Shown: positions 1 through 8,846 of the stretch, piece after piece
How the letters are laid out: each line of letters begins with the position of its first letter
Position numbering within the stretch: position 1 is the first letter of the stretch
Source of the DNA: DASPTT01 sp035623275
Lineage (GTDB): Bacteria > Actinomycetota > Acidimicrobiia > Acidimicrobiales > UBA8190
DNA length: 64,000 bases
Direction: 5' to 3'
Assembly: GCA_035623275.1 (NCBI GenBank)
Contig: DASPTT010000143.1
Location: 1-64,000, forward strand
Translations under genes and position numbers: made by a program
The notes under the pieces: generated by a model
Database searches by the model: none
What the model was told of the DNA's origin: nothing
The model's input: the letters and a program-made list of their open reading frames with translations, nothing else

Positions 1-1304
1 GCGGCGCGCGAGCCGGCCAGCAGCTCCGAGGGGTTGGGCGGGATGGGGCCCGACGCCATGAGGTGCAGGCTGTCGAGGCCCGCCACCGGCTGCAGTGCCT
101 CGCCGACGGTCGCCTCCTTGAGCAGCACCGAGGTGAAGCCCACCGCGTTGGGGAGGTGGAAGTACTCGTGCAGTCGGGGCCGCCGGAGGTCGCAGTCGAC
201 CATGACCACCCGCATCCCGGCCTGCGCCATGACCACCGCCACGTTGGCGAGGGTCGTGGTCTTGCCCTCGGGCGCACCGGAGCTGGTGAACTGGAGCGTG
301 CGGATGGCACGCTCGACGCTCAGGAACTGCACGGACGTGCGCAAGGTCCGGAACGCCTCGGTGGGCGCGGAGCCCGGGGCGGCGCGGGTGACGAGGTAGC
401 TGGCCTCGGGGTGGCGCCATTCGGCGATCTCGGGCACGAGCCCGAGCAACAGGCGCGACCCGGCGACCCGCTGGACGTCCTCCTTGGTCCGCACCCGGTC
501 GTCGAAGAACTCCAGCGAGATGGCGAGGCCGATGCCGAGGACGAGGCCGAGGACGGCGGCGAGCACCGAGTACTCGATCGTCTTGGGTGACACCGGCTTC
601 GTGGGCGTGGTCGCAGCGCTGATGAGCTGGCCGCTCTCGCCCGTCTGGGAGGAGGCGTAGAACTGGTCGTTGGCCAGCTGGTTCTGCAGGCTGGAGGCCT
701 CCAGCTGCAGGGAGCCCTGCAGGGAGGCGAGCGACGACTCGGCCCCCGGCGACGACGCCTTGGTCGAGTCACCGAGCTCGGCGCTGATCTGGTTGGCCGT
801 TGCCTGCACCGTGTTCAGCCGGTTCTGGACCTGCTGGGCGGCCGAGTTCAGGGCGTTCGCCGTGAGCTGGTGCTGGTAGGTGATGTAGGCGTTGGCGTAG
901 GCCGTGGCCGCCTTGGCGGCCAGGGCCGCGTCCGTCGACTGGGTCGAGACCTGTACGACGTTCGTCGTCCCCACCTGGGTCACGTTGACCGAGGGGGCGT
1001 TGGGGACGGTCTTCTTCACGATGGCGGTCACGTCGGCGCTCTCGAGCACCTGCGTGTCGGTCGCCACGTCGACCATGACGTTCGGGTTGAAGGTGTTGTT
1101 GGCCTGGAGCACGGCGGAGGGCAGCTGCTGCATCAGCAGCAGGTTCGCGGTGCCCTGGTAGACGGGCGTCGTCACGACGCAGTACGCCAGGGCGATGCCC
1201 ACGGTCACCAGGGTGACCAGGGCGATCATCCAGCGCCGGCGCCAGAGCACCGAGGCGTACTGGCGCAGACTCGAGCTCTCGTCCACGGTGTCGATGGATG
1301 TCAC
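1..1304 (-). CDS. Wzz/BY-kinase polysaccharide chain-length regulator (3' end outside window)
   Basis: This is a polysaccharide co-polymerase fused to a bacterial tyrosine kinase, which controls chain length and export of exopolysaccharide at the inner membrane. The N-terminal Wzz part has a membrane segment at about residues 25-45 and a second at about 243-262, with a long extracytoplasmic Gln/Ala-rich helical region between them. The cytoplasmic kinase domain follows, with Walker A (SSGAPEGKTTT, near residue 340-350) and Walker A' (VVMVDCDLRRP, near residue 365). The GTG at 1304 is chosen because AGAGAGGAA lies just upstream. The frame is still open at base 1, so the C-terminal tyrosine cluster expected in this family cannot be checked. 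It lies 16 bases downstream of the flippase gene on the same strand, consistent with one operon. Confidence 0.88.
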   Translation of the reverse strand, partial: MTSIDTVDESSSLRQYASVLWRRRWMIALVTLVTVGIALAYCVVTTPVYQGTANLLLMQQLPSAVLQANNTFNPNVMVDVATDTQVLESADVTAIVKKTVPNAPSVNVTQVGTTNVVQVSTQSTDAALAAKAATAYANAYITYQHQLTANALNSAAQQVQNRLNTVQATANQISAELGDSTKASSPGAESSLASLQGSLQLEASSLQNQLANDQFYASSQTGESGQLISAATTPTKPVSPKTIEYSVLAAVLGLVLGIGLAISLEFFDDRVRTKEDVQRVAGSRLLLGLVPEIAEWRHPEASYLVTRAAPGSAPTEAFRTLRTSVQFLSVERAIRTLQFTSSGAPEGKTTTLANVAVVMAQAGMRVVMVDCDLRRPRLHEYFHLPNAVGFTSVLLKEATVGEALQPVAGLDSLHLMASGPIPPNPSELLAGSRA

Positions 1305-1320
1305 TGCAGTCGTTCCTCTC

Positions 1321-2682
1321 TCATGCACTCTCACGTTCGGGGAATTCGAGGACCTCGGCGTCCGTCTCGACCTCGTCGCCGCCCAACTGTCCGAAGTTCG
1401 TGCGCCGGGCGATGCGCACCAGCACGCCCCAGCTCAGCGCCGCGTAGGTGGCCATCACGACCACGAGGCCGATCGAGAACCCGAGCGGTCCCCACACGGC
1501 GGCCCCACCCAGCGTGGGGAGGAAGAAGACCGGTGCCATGACCACGGCGAGCCGGAGGAACACCTTGGCCGCCCGCAGGGCGCGTAGGCCGGCGTTGGCC
1601 GCCCCGGTGAACACGCTGAAGGCGAAGCCGATGCCGACGTAGGGGAGGTAGACGCGGGCCTTCGGCCACGTCGGGCCGAAGGCGATCACGCCCAGGTGCC
1701 TGGGCATGAGGTAGGCGACCAGGGTCCACAGCGCGATCAGCGACCACATGGCCACGCCGGCCAGGAACAGGAACCGCATGGCGTGCCGCCGGTCGCTCCG
1801 GAACCGCTTGCTGGCGATGGAGGTCAGCGCGGCCTGCAGCCCTGCACCGACCACGACGAGCGGGGCGATGGCCAGCTGCGCCAGCTTCACCGCGCCGACG
1901 GCCGAGATCGAGAGCACGAAGACGATCAGGTAGAAGATCAGGTACAGCCAGGACGTCACCAGCATGAACTGGCCGGCGAAGCGCAGGGCCACGGCCCGCT
2001 CGCTGCGGACCCAGAAGGCCAGGAGGTGCCGCGCGCCGCGGACGATCAGGTGCCGCCGCATCGTGGTGAGCCCGACCATCGCGTACGCGACCGTCCACGA
2101 GCCCCACAACCACGGCAGCGACAGGTGGTGCGTGGCCCGCAGGACCACGAACTCGGCCACGAAGAGGAGGAGGGTGGCGATGTCGAGGCGGATGGCGTAC
2201 TCGGGGTCGAGCCGACTGATGCCGATGTAGCGGGAGAAGTCCTGTGCCGCCATGAAGGGGAAGCACAGCGCGAAGATCGCCATCGGCACGGCGAAGGCGC
2301 TCGTCAGCAAGGGGCTCATGGCCAGGAGGCACACGGCGACGGCGCTCGACGCGATGAGGGCCGCGATGTACCCGGCGGACTCGTAGCGGACCATGATCCC
2401 GTCGTCGGTCTCCGAGCGCGTGAGCAGGCAGTCGCTCGACAGGCTGCGGACCAGCCCCTGGCTGAGGATGTAGGTCGACTCGACGATCGCGAAGACGCCG
2501 ATGGCGCGGGCGTGGCTGTAGTGGGCCACGACGAGCGACAGGGCGAAGTTCGAGACGCTGGTGGCGGCCTGGTCGAACATGGTCAGCGCCATCACCCGGC
2601 TGGCGGGGGCGGTGAGGCGCTTCGACGGGCGCATCGCCTTGGCGGCGAGGCGCCGGTCGGGCAGGGCGTAGGACGTGGTCAT
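1321..2682 (-). CDS. Wzx-type polysaccharide flippase (MATE/oligosaccharide-flippase superfamily)
   Basis: This is a 453-residue protein made almost entirely of hydrophobic helices, about 12 to 14, in the pattern of oligosaccharide flippases that move lipid-linked repeat units across the membrane. The start at 2682 (MTTSYALPDRR) is preferred because translation upstream of it is arginine/proline-rich with no membrane character, and GGGGCGG precedes it. The C-terminus is acidic and cytoplasmic. It lies just upstream of the Wzz/BY-kinase gene, as is common in Wzx/Wzy-type clusters. The fold is clear; the transported substrate cannot be told from sequence. Confidence 0.85.
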   Translation of the reverse strand: MTTSYALPDRRLAAKAMRPSKRLTAPASRVMALTMFDQAATSVSNFALSLVVAHYSHARAIGVFAIVESTYILSQGLVRSLSSDCLLTRSETDDGIMVRYESAGYIAALIASSAVAVCLLAMSPLLTSAFAVPMAIFALCFPFMAAQDFSRYIGISRLDPEYAIRLDIATLLLFVAEFVVLRATHHLSLPWLWGSWTVAYAMVGLTTMRRHLIVRGARHLLAFWVRSERAVALRFAGQFMLVTSWLYLIFYLIVFVLSISAVGAVKLAQLAIAPLVVVGAGLQAALTSIASKRFRSDRRHAMRFLFLAGVAMWSLIALWTLVAYLMPRHLGVIAFGPTWPKARVYLPYVGIGFAFSVFTGAANAGLRALRAAKVFLRLAVVMAPVFFLPTLGGAAVWGPLGFSIGLVVVMATYAALSWGVLVRIARRTNFGQLGGDEVETDAEVLEFPERESA

Positions 2683-3096
2683 GCACCGCCCCGTGCGGCG
2701 ACGGGCAGGCACCGGCCCTCGACCCCGGGGCGCAAGAACGGCAATGTCACCAGGTCGTCCGGCACGGCTCCTCCGATGGAGACAGTCGGCGGGACGGCAG
2801 CCAGCGGCGACCTGGTTGCCCAGGCCATGAGCCCCGTGGACCGCCCTCCCACAACGCTGCATAACGCTCGGCCTGAGCACTCCTTGCGCTCAGCGCAGGA
2901 GGGCCGGGCCCTCCTGGCGGCGGACGTTAGGCAGGGGAGGTAACCGGACCGTGAACGGCCGGGTGCAAACCGACGAATTGCCGGTTAATCGTTTGTCTCC
3001 GGCAACGAAGCGGCCACCAGGGCCGCGTTTATGGCGCCGATTCCCAACGGAACCACAACGCGGGTGGGGAGGGTGGGGCGGCGAGACCCGGCCGCA
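2683..3096. other. Non-coding gap between flippase and FkbM genes
   Basis: No gene is supported in these 414 bases. The stretch around 2945-3000 is less GC-rich than its surroundings and probably holds the minus-strand promoter of the flippase/Wzz operon, but I could not fix a -10 site. A perfect palindrome at 2896-2916 is listed separately. Confidence 0.6.
2896..2916. repeat. 21-bp perfect palindrome
   Basis: CAGGAGGGCC, a central G, then GGCCCTCCTG: ten-base arms that match exactly. It lies 214 bases upstream of the flippase start and 180 bases past the end of the FkbM gene, both on the minus strand. No T-tract follows on either strand, so it is more likely an operator or a stalled-hairpin element than a classical terminator. 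Confidence 0.45.
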
Positions 3097-4029
3097 CTAT
3101 CGGAGGCGCCAGGTGCCCTCGACCGCGTAGGGCTCGGGGACAAGGGTCTCGAGCGCGGCGACGGCCGCCCCGTCGTCCGCCCGGCATGCGGCGACGTCCC
3201 AGAAGTCGTAGCCCCTGTGCACCGGCCGGGGCTCGAGCGAAGCGGCGGCCTTCGGGGCTTCGGCGATGGAGAGGCGCCCCAGGGGGTCGCCGGTGTTGTC
3301 CCACAGGGCGAGGTGCTCGTAGCCCAGGTCCTCCAGCGCGCCCCACAGCGCATTGGGGTCCCGGTTGCCTGCGGCCTTGGCCAGGATGGGGTCGAACTCG
3401 AAGAAGAGCACGGGGGAGGCGTCGGCCCAGGCCTCGGCCACGGCCGGCACCAGGGCCGGGTCGTAGCCGTCGGTGTCGCTCTTGACCAGTCGGAGCCGGG
3501 CGAATTCCGGGTGGGCGTCGCGCAGGGCGCCCACGGTCATGGTGGGCATGGCGTCTTCCCCGACACCCCCCTCGGCGAAGCGCGTCGTCCCGCCGTGGCG
3601 GACCGGAGAGGCAGTGCCCGACGCCGTGCCGTCGGGGACGAGCAGGACCTCCTCGATGGTCGCCCGGGCGTCGGCCTCCAGATTGCGGCGCAGGAAGTCC
3701 ACCCAGTAGCGGTCGCCCTCCACGCACAGGACCTGGGCGCCGGTGGCGGCGATGATCTGCGCGGCCGAATCGCCGATGTTGGCCCCGACGTCGAGAACGG
3801 CCATGGGCTCGGCGCCGTCGTCGGCCACGTGTAGTGCCTTGGCCAGCGCGATCAGGTTCTGGCCGTACCACGGCCGCGAGCCGGCGAAGTCGGGCAGCGG
3901 GTGCGCCCACGGGAGGAACAGGTCGACGCCCTGCACGTGACGGCGCACCACACGCTTGCCGAGCAGGACGCGCCAGGGGAGGTGGGTCTGGACGAAGGAC
4001 ACTCGCCGCTGCATGCGTGTCACGGGCAT
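3097..4029 (-). CDS. FkbM-family SAM-dependent methyltransferase
   Basis: This 310-residue protein is probably an O-methyltransferase acting on a sugar or lipid precursor. The SAM-binding glycine motif VLDVGANIGDSA (about residue 80) is followed by an acidic strand end (CVEGD) and by the FkbM-type motif LVKSDTDGYDP, where the family usually has K-x-D-x-E-G-Y. The start at 4029 is supported by a TATCGT hexamer ending eight bases upstream, giving a leaderless message; an internal ATG five codons in is an alternative. It is transcribed away from the GT61 gene, and both sit in the polysaccharide locus, so it may decorate the same glycan. The acceptor is unknown. Confidence 0.8.
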   Translation of the reverse strand: MPVTRMQRRVSFVQTHLPWRVLLGKRVVRRHVQGVDLFLPWAHPLPDFAGSRPWYGQNLIALAKALHVADDGAEPMAVLDVGANIGDSAAQIIAATGAQVLCVEGDRYWVDFLRRNLEADARATIEEVLLVPDGTASGTASPVRHGGTTRFAEGGVGEDAMPTMTVGALRDAHPEFARLRLVKSDTDGYDPALVPAVAEAWADASPVLFFEFDPILAKAAGNRDPNALWGALEDLGYEHLALWDNTGDPLGRLSIAEAPKAAASLEPRPVHRGYDFWDVAACRADDGAAVAALETLVPEPYAVEGTWRLR

Positions 4030-4037
4030 GGGCGGGG

Positions 4038-4043
4038 ACGATA
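4038..4043 (-). promoter_or_regulatory. -10 element (TATCGT) of the FkbM gene
   Basis: TATCGT on the minus strand ends eight bases before the ATG at 4029, the spacing expected for a leaderless transcript. Confidence 0.5.
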
Positions 4044-4104
4044 GTGATTCGGAACGGCCGACGTCACGCCGTCGGTACCCGGCGGGGCCGCGCATCGTGC
4101 CGTG

Positions 4105-4110
4105 TACAGT
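4105..4110 (+). promoter_or_regulatory. -10 element (TACAGT) of the GT61 gene
   Basis: TACAGT ends nine bases before the GTG at 4120. It also overlaps the other in-frame GTG at 4102, which would then lie upstream of the transcription start. This makes 4120 the better start. Confidence 0.5.
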
Positions 4111-4119
4111 CTCGCGGCT

Positions 4120-5322
4120 GTGGTCCGTCTGTCGCCTCGCCTGCGGCCGCTCTACCCCTACCTGAAGAACGCGTACACCCACGCGACACGCGCGGTCGCG
4201 CCCGTGTCCCTGGCCGCCAGCCAGCTGCGTGGCGGCTATCTCCCGCACGGGGTGGTGCGCACCATGGAGGAGGCGGCCGAGTCCACCGGCGGCACCTGCT
4301 TCGTGGTCCGGCCGTCGGAGGTGGTAACGAGGACGGTCCCACGGGGGATCCCGGAGCAGCACCCGGTGTTCGGGGAGAACCTGACCGAGATGGTGCCGCG
4401 CGTGGCCGTGGCCGAGCTGCCCGGTGGCCGGGTCCTCTCTCCCCACAGCGCGGTCATCACGGGCGCGGACGACCTGCTCCAGGAGCTGAGCCTCTACTTC
4501 GGCACCAACCACGCCCGCCAGCATCCCCTCTTCCTGCACCCGTTTCCGGGCATGCCGCTGGAAGTGGGGGGGCGCCTGGGCGTCCTGGCGATGCAGGGCG
4601 ACACCAACTACTACCACTTCATGATGGACGTCCTGCCCCGTCTCGGCGTGCTCGAGCTGTGCCCCGAGATCGCCGAGCCCGAGCTCTGGTACGTGCCCGA
4701 GGAGCACCGGTTCCAGCGCGAGCTGCTCGACCTCGTCGGCATCCCCGCGGACAAGCGCATCGACAGCACCCGGTGGCGCCATGTGCACGCGGGATGTCTG
4801 GTCGTGCCCGGGCCCCCGGCCATGACGGTGGTCAACCCGCCATGGGCGGTCGCCTACCTCCGGCGCCGGCTGCTGAGCAAGCCCGATTCCCGCGTGCCGG
4901 GGTACGGCATCTACGTCACGCGGGGGAGCGCGGCGAACAACCGCACGGTGGCCAACGAGGCCGCGGTGGTAGCGCTGCTCGAGGCCCGCGGCTTCGAGGC
5001 GGTCGACCCCGGCGGGATGACGGTGGCCGAGCAGATCGATGCCTTCTCGCGTGCCTCCACCATCGTCGCCCCCCACGGGGCCGCCCTGGTGAACCTGGTC
5101 TTCGCCAGCCCCGGGGCGAGCGTGGTGGAGCTGTTCCCGGCTGGGTGCATGGTCCCCGACTACTGGAAGCTGGCCAGCGGTGTCCCGGGGCTCGAGTACC
5201 GCTACTTGACCGGGCGTGGCGAACAGCGCCCCCGCGGCCGGGCGCAGATGATCGTGAGCGACATCGAGGTGGACCTCGGGGCCCTCGGCCTCATGCTGGA
5301 CGACCTCGGCGCGACGGGCTGA
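4120..5322 (+). CDS. GT61-family glycosyltransferase (DUF563)
   Basis: This 400-residue protein resembles family 61 glycosyltransferases, which add pentoses or GlcNAc to glycans. The signatures are a YYHFMMDVLPRLG segment, equivalent to the conserved N-Y-x-H-x-x-x-D-x-L-P-R block, and a late PHGAALVNLVF segment followed by VVELFP, both typical of the family's C-terminal half. No membrane segment is evident. The GTG at 4120 is preferred over 4102 because a TACAGT -10 hexamer sits at 4105-4110. The 3' end overlaps the convergent acetyltransferase gene by 32 bases. A UDP-xylose synthase lies 4 kb away, so a xylosyltransferase role is attractive but only inferred. Confidence 0.8.
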   Translation: MVRLSPRLRPLYPYLKNAYTHATRAVAPVSLAASQLRGGYLPHGVVRTMEEAAESTGGTCFVVRPSEVVTRTVPRGIPEQHPVFGENLTEMVPRVAVAELPGGRVLSPHSAVITGADDLLQELSLYFGTNHARQHPLFLHPFPGMPLEVGGRLGVLAMQGDTNYYHFMMDVLPRLGVLELCPEIAEPELWYVPEEHRFQRELLDLVGIPADKRIDSTRWRHVHAGCLVVPGPPAMTVVNPPWAVAYLRRRLLSKPDSRVPGYGIYVTRGSAANNRTVANEAAVVALLEARGFEAVDPGGMTVAEQIDAFSRASTIVAPHGAALVNLVFASPGASVVELFPAGCMVPDYWKLASGVPGLEYRYLTGRGEQRPRGRAQMIVSDIEVDLGALGLMLDDLGATG

Positions 5323-5872
5323 CCACCGCCGGCTCCAGCGGGCGCTGGCGCTGCTCGGCGACGGCCAGCATGGTGTCGTCGGGCAGGTCGCGATAGGCGA
5401 TCCCCCCCGCCCCGACCACCGCGTTGCGCCCGACGGTCACGCCGCGCAGCACGATCGCCCCGGTGGCGATCCAGCAGCCGTGGCGCAGCAGCACCGGCGC
5501 GTTGTCGTAGGAGAAGGCCGGGTCGTCGTGGTGGTGGCTCCCGGTGACGACCGAGGCGCGCTGGCTCACGCAGACGTCGTCTTCGATGCCGATCTCGACC
5601 AGGGAGTGGAGCCAGGCGAACTCGCCGATCCACACGTCGTCGCCGATGCGGAGGTTCCAGGGCCAGTGCACCCGCACGCCGTGGCGGATCAGGCAGTTGC
5701 GCCCGACCTGGGCGCCGAAGAGGCGCAGGAGGCCGGGCCGAAGCGATGCCGGGAACCACCAGCGGTCGAAGAGCAGGTTCTGGGCGGCGAACCACCCCAC
5801 GCGCCAGGCGAGGCTGCGCCCCGCGTCGTAGTCGCCGGTGGTGAAGGCCGAGAGGGTCCGGGCGCTGGACAT
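5291..5872 (-). CDS. WcaF-like hexapeptide acetyltransferase
   Basis: This 193-residue protein belongs to the left-handed beta-helix acyltransferases, close to colanic-acid-type acetyltransferases. Hexapeptide repeats run from about residue 55 to 150, for example VGRNCLIRHGV, IGDDVWIGEFAWL and IATGAIVLRGVTVGRNAVVGAG. The SHHHDDPAFSY loop supplies the conserved catalytic histidine region. The N-terminus (LAWRVGWFAAQNLLF) is typical of WcaF proteins. The ATG at 5872 is the first start consistent with this family. The stop lies inside the end of the convergent GT61 gene. It probably O-acetylates the locus glycan, and its upstream neighbour on the same strand is the polymerase. Confidence 0.85.
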   Translation of the reverse strand: MSSARTLSAFTTGDYDAGRSLAWRVGWFAAQNLLFDRWWFPASLRPGLLRLFGAQVGRNCLIRHGVRVHWPWNLRIGDDVWIGEFAWLHSLVEIGIEDDVCVSQRASVVTGSHHHDDPAFSYDNAPVLLRHGCWIATGAIVLRGVTVGRNAVVGAGGIAYRDLPDDTMLAVAEQRQRPLEPAVVSPSRRGRPA

Positions 5873-5903
5873 GGGGCGGCGATACCGATCCGGTCTGCCG
5901 GCC

Positions 5904-7268
5904 TCAGTCGGCGGCGATGGCGGCCGTGGCGCCCGGGCGTGGCCCGATGGCGCGCCGGGCCGGGGGGCGGAAGACCATGGCCAGGACGAAGGGCAGCCAC
6001 ATCCAGCGGTCGACCAGCTCGGGCCCCTGCATGGAGAAGGCGATGACCACGACCGCCCCGGCCAGGACGACGTCCCCGACCGGCGAGCGGTAGCGGCCGA
6101 CCATCCGGCGGACACCCGAGCCCATGCAGATCGCCGCGCCGAAGAGCATGAGGATCCCGCCCTCGTACCAGATGCACAGCACCACGTTGTGCGTGGCGTA
6201 CGGCGTGACGGGCCGCAGGTACGGGTCGTAGTACACGAAGCTGGAGGTGAGGTCGAGCCCGTGTCCGAAGATGGGGCTCTGCTGGATGCCCGCCCACGCG
6301 TTCTTGAGCGTCTCCACCCGGGTGCTCACCGTGTTCGCGCCCGAGCCCGCGGTGGTCGTGGCGTGGATCCGGTTGAAGATGTTCAGGTTGCTGCCGCTGC
6401 CCAGGAGCTGGTTCCCGATCAGGTAGGCGCCGACGACGAGCACGGCGACGGCCAGCACCCGCTGGATCCTCACCCCCTTGAGCACGAGCAGCAGGAGCAT
6501 GCCGATGCCGGCGCAGGCCATGCCCGACACGCTGGCGGTGAAGATGAGGGCGAGGGCGATGACCCCCATGGCGACGGCCCGGAACCGGTAGCGCCCGAGG
6601 CCGGAATGGAGGATGAGGCCGAGCGCGAAGGTGAGGGCCAGGGCGGAGGTGACCCCGATCAGGTTGGGCTGGTAGGAGAGCCCCACGGCCCGCGCCGCCT
6701 CGGCGTGCACGCCGGGGAGGTTGCCCCGGTACCCGAGGATGTGGAGCTTGGCCTGGAGGATGGCCACCGCGCTCGACAGGGCGGAGCCGAGGACGTAGAA
6801 GTCCATCGACCGCTCGACCCACGTGGGTGTCGTGAGCACGTTGTAGGTGAGCCACCGCCAGACGAAGAGCACGTAGATGGAGTTGGCCACCACGAGCAGG
6901 CTGCCCAGGTGGCTGACGGCGAAGAACGAGGCGATGACTCCGCCGAGGACGAACAGGTAGGCGCCGACGAACCACACCGGCGACTTCATGGCGGCCTTGC
7001 GCGTGCGGCTCAGGGCCAGGAGCAGGGAGGCAATGGCGAAGACGCCGTCACTCACCGACAGCGACTTCGTGATGCGGATGCTCAGCAATGACAAGAAGAA
7101 CATCCCGGCGAGGGTGAGGTAGCGGGCGGCCCGGAACATGGCGTCGCGGTCGCGGGGCTCCCCGCCGAGGGGTCGGGTGTCGGAGGTGGCGTCGGGCGTG
7201 TCGGCTGCATGCCGCGACGGCGGTAGCCGACGGCGGGCACGCGCGTCCCGCAGGTCACCGGTGGTCAT
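5904..7268 (-). CDS. O-antigen ligase/polymerase (Wzy/WaaL-type) membrane protein
   Basis: This 454-residue protein has about ten hydrophobic helices and a large extracytoplasmic loop before the last ones, containing the PIFGHGLDL motif typical of the O-antigen ligase family. It is expected to polymerise or transfer lipid-linked oligosaccharide at the outer face of the membrane. The ATG at 7268 has GGAAAG about eight bases upstream. It adds a 43-residue charged N-terminal tail before the first helix; an internal start at 7139 (MFRAARYL) would remove the tail. The gene lies 31 bases upstream of the acetyltransferase on the same strand and is divergent from ugd. Confidence 0.82.
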   Translation of the reverse strand: MTTGDLRDARARRRLPPSRHAADTPDATSDTRPLGGEPRDRDAMFRAARYLTLAGMFFLSLLSIRITKSLSVSDGVFAIASLLLALSRTRKAAMKSPVWFVGAYLFVLGGVIASFFAVSHLGSLLVVANSIYVLFVWRWLTYNVLTTPTWVERSMDFYVLGSALSSAVAILQAKLHILGYRGNLPGVHAEAARAVGLSYQPNLIGVTSALALTFALGLILHSGLGRYRFRAVAMGVIALALIFTASVSGMACAGIGMLLLLVLKGVRIQRVLAVAVLVVGAYLIGNQLLGSGSNLNIFNRIHATTTAGSGANTVSTRVETLKNAWAGIQQSPIFGHGLDLTSSFVYYDPYLRPVTPYATHNVVLCIWYEGGILMLFGAAICMGSGVRRMVGRYRSPVGDVVLAGAVVVIAFSMQGPELVDRWMWLPFVLAMVFRPPARRAIGPRPGATAAIAAD

Positions 7269-7285
7269 CGTTCGTCGCTTTCCAT

Positions 7286-7315
7286 GCCCGTCCCAACCCA
7301 CTGACGGGAACGGGC
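7286..7315 (-). promoter_or_regulatory. Hairpin in the leader of the polymerase gene
   Basis: GCCCGTCCC and GGGAACGGGC can pair, with one bulged base, around an eleven-base loop. It lies 17 bases from the start codon at 7268, next to the Shine-Dalgarno region of the minus-strand message, so it could modulate translation. No known riboswitch fold was recognised. Confidence 0.35.
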
Positions 7316-7469
7316 GCTTGGCACGAACCTTGCGCCCGTCCCGCCTATCGACCTGGGAGAACGCGGCCCGAAGGCCAGGCCGCCGGTGGCCCGCCCGGCG
7401 GGGCCACTCGTTGCCTTCGGTGCCCTTCCGTCCGGTGGACGGGCCGCGGGTGAGGGAGAATGTTCTTCT

Positions 7470-8846
7470 ATGGCGAGGCACAAGGGCCGCCAGTCGGTCC
7501 CGGGTGGACCGTTCCCCCACGTGTCGTCGCACGCGCCTTCCCCGACCCCGGCCCGCCGGGACACCACCCCGGTCGCCGTGGTCGGCGCTGGATACGTCGG
7601 CCTGACCACGGCTGTCTGCTTGGCCAGTTTCGGTCACCAGGTCTCCTGCGGTGAGGTGGATCCGGCCAAGGTCGACCGCCTGTCGCGCGGCGAGCCCACC
7701 ATCTATGAGGAGGGCCTCGAGGAGCTGCTCAAGTCCGGCCTGGCGTCCGGGCGCCTGCGCTTCGTGCTCGGGGCGGCGGAGGCCGTGGCCGGCGCGGAGA
7801 TCGTCTTCCTCTGCGTTCCCACTCCCCAACAGGCAGACGGTTCGGCCGATGTGAGCGCACTGGAGGCCGCCGCCGCGGAGATCGGTCCCCATCTCGTCTA
7901 CGGCGCCGTGGTGGTCAACAAGTCGACCGTCCCGGTGGGCTCGGCTGCCGTCGTCGAGCGGCTGATCGACCGCAGCGACGTGTCGGTCGTGTCGAACCCG
8001 GAGTTCCTGCGCGAGGGCACGGCGATCCACGACAGCTTCAACCCCGACCGCATCGTCGTCGGCGCGACCGATCCGGCTGCCGCGGCCAGGGTCGGGGAGC
8101 TCTTCGCCTCCACCGGGGCACCGCTCATCGTGACCGACGCTCCGACAGCCGAGACGATCAAGTACGCGTCGAATGCGTTCCTCGCCACCAAGTTGAGCTT
8201 CATCAACGCCGTGGCGAACCTGTGCGAGACGGTGGGGGCAGACATCCGGGACGTGCTCTTGGGGATGGCCTACGACCATCGCATCGGCTTCGACTACCTG
8301 CGCCCCGGGCCGGGCTGGGGCGGGTCGTGCCTGCCCAAGGACACCCGTGCGCTGATCTACATCGCCGAGCAGGCGGGCTACGACTTCACGCTCCTGCGCA
8401 GCGCGATCGAGGCCAACGACCGCCAGCTGGCGTCCATCGTGGGCAAGGTGCGCGCCATCGTCGGCGGCTCGCTCCAGGGCTCGACGGTGGCCGTCTGGGG
8501 CCTGGCCTTCAAGGCCGGGACGGACGACCTGCGCAGCTCGCCTGCGGTCGACATCGCCGCCCGTCTGATCGCCGAAGGGGCGCGCGTGCGAGCGTACGAC
8601 CCCGCGGTCACGGGAGAGCGACCCGGGCTGGCCGCGGGCATCGAGGTCCACGTCGATGCCTTCGGCGCCTGTTCGGGCGCGGACGTCCTCCTCGTGCTCA
8701 CCGAGTGGGACGAGTTCCGCTGGGTCGATCTCGAGAAGATCCGCGAAGAGCTGGCGGAGCCGCGGATCGTCGACGCCCGCAACCTCCTCGACCCGGGCGC
8801 TCTGCGCCGCCTCGGCTTCACCTACGTGGGAGTCGGCCGGCGATGA
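7470..8846 (+). CDS. ugd: UDP-glucose 6-dehydrogenase
   Basis: This enzyme oxidises UDP-glucose to UDP-glucuronate with two NAD+. The 458-residue protein has the N-terminal dinucleotide fold (VVGAGYVGLTTAVCLA, near residue 37-52), the conserved NPEFLREG segment, and the catalytic cysteine in GGSCLPKDT at residue 287, followed by the C-terminal UDP-binding domain. It has an extra proline/histidine-rich head of about 33 residues before the NAD fold. GAGGGAGA lies nine bases before the ATG. Its stop overlaps the next start (ATGA), so it is translationally coupled to the UDP-xylose synthase that uses its product. Confidence 0.95.
   Translation: MARHKGRQSVPGGPFPHVSSHAPSPTPARRDTTPVAVVGAGYVGLTTAVCLASFGHQVSCGEVDPAKVDRLSRGEPTIYEEGLEELLKSGLASGRLRFVLGAAEAVAGAEIVFLCVPTPQQADGSADVSALEAAAAEIGPHLVYGAVVVNKSTVPVGSAAVVERLIDRSDVSVVSNPEFLREGTAIHDSFNPDRIVVGATDPAAAARVGELFASTGAPLIVTDAPTAETIKYASNAFLATKLSFINAVANLCETVGADIRDVLLGMAYDHRIGFDYLRPGPGWGGSCLPKDTRALIYIAEQAGYDFTLLRSAIEANDRQLASIVGKVRAIVGGSLQGSTVAVWGLAFKAGTDDLRSSPAVDIAARLIAEGARVRAYDPAVTGERPGLAAGIEVHVDAFGACSGADVLLVLTEWDEFRWVDLEKIREELAEPRIVDARNLLDPGALRRLGFTYVGVGRR

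Noticed and set aside
2735..2880. Longer N-terminus for the flippase, starting upstream of 2682
   Set aside because: The added residues are arginine/proline-rich with no membrane character, and 2682 gives the family-like start.
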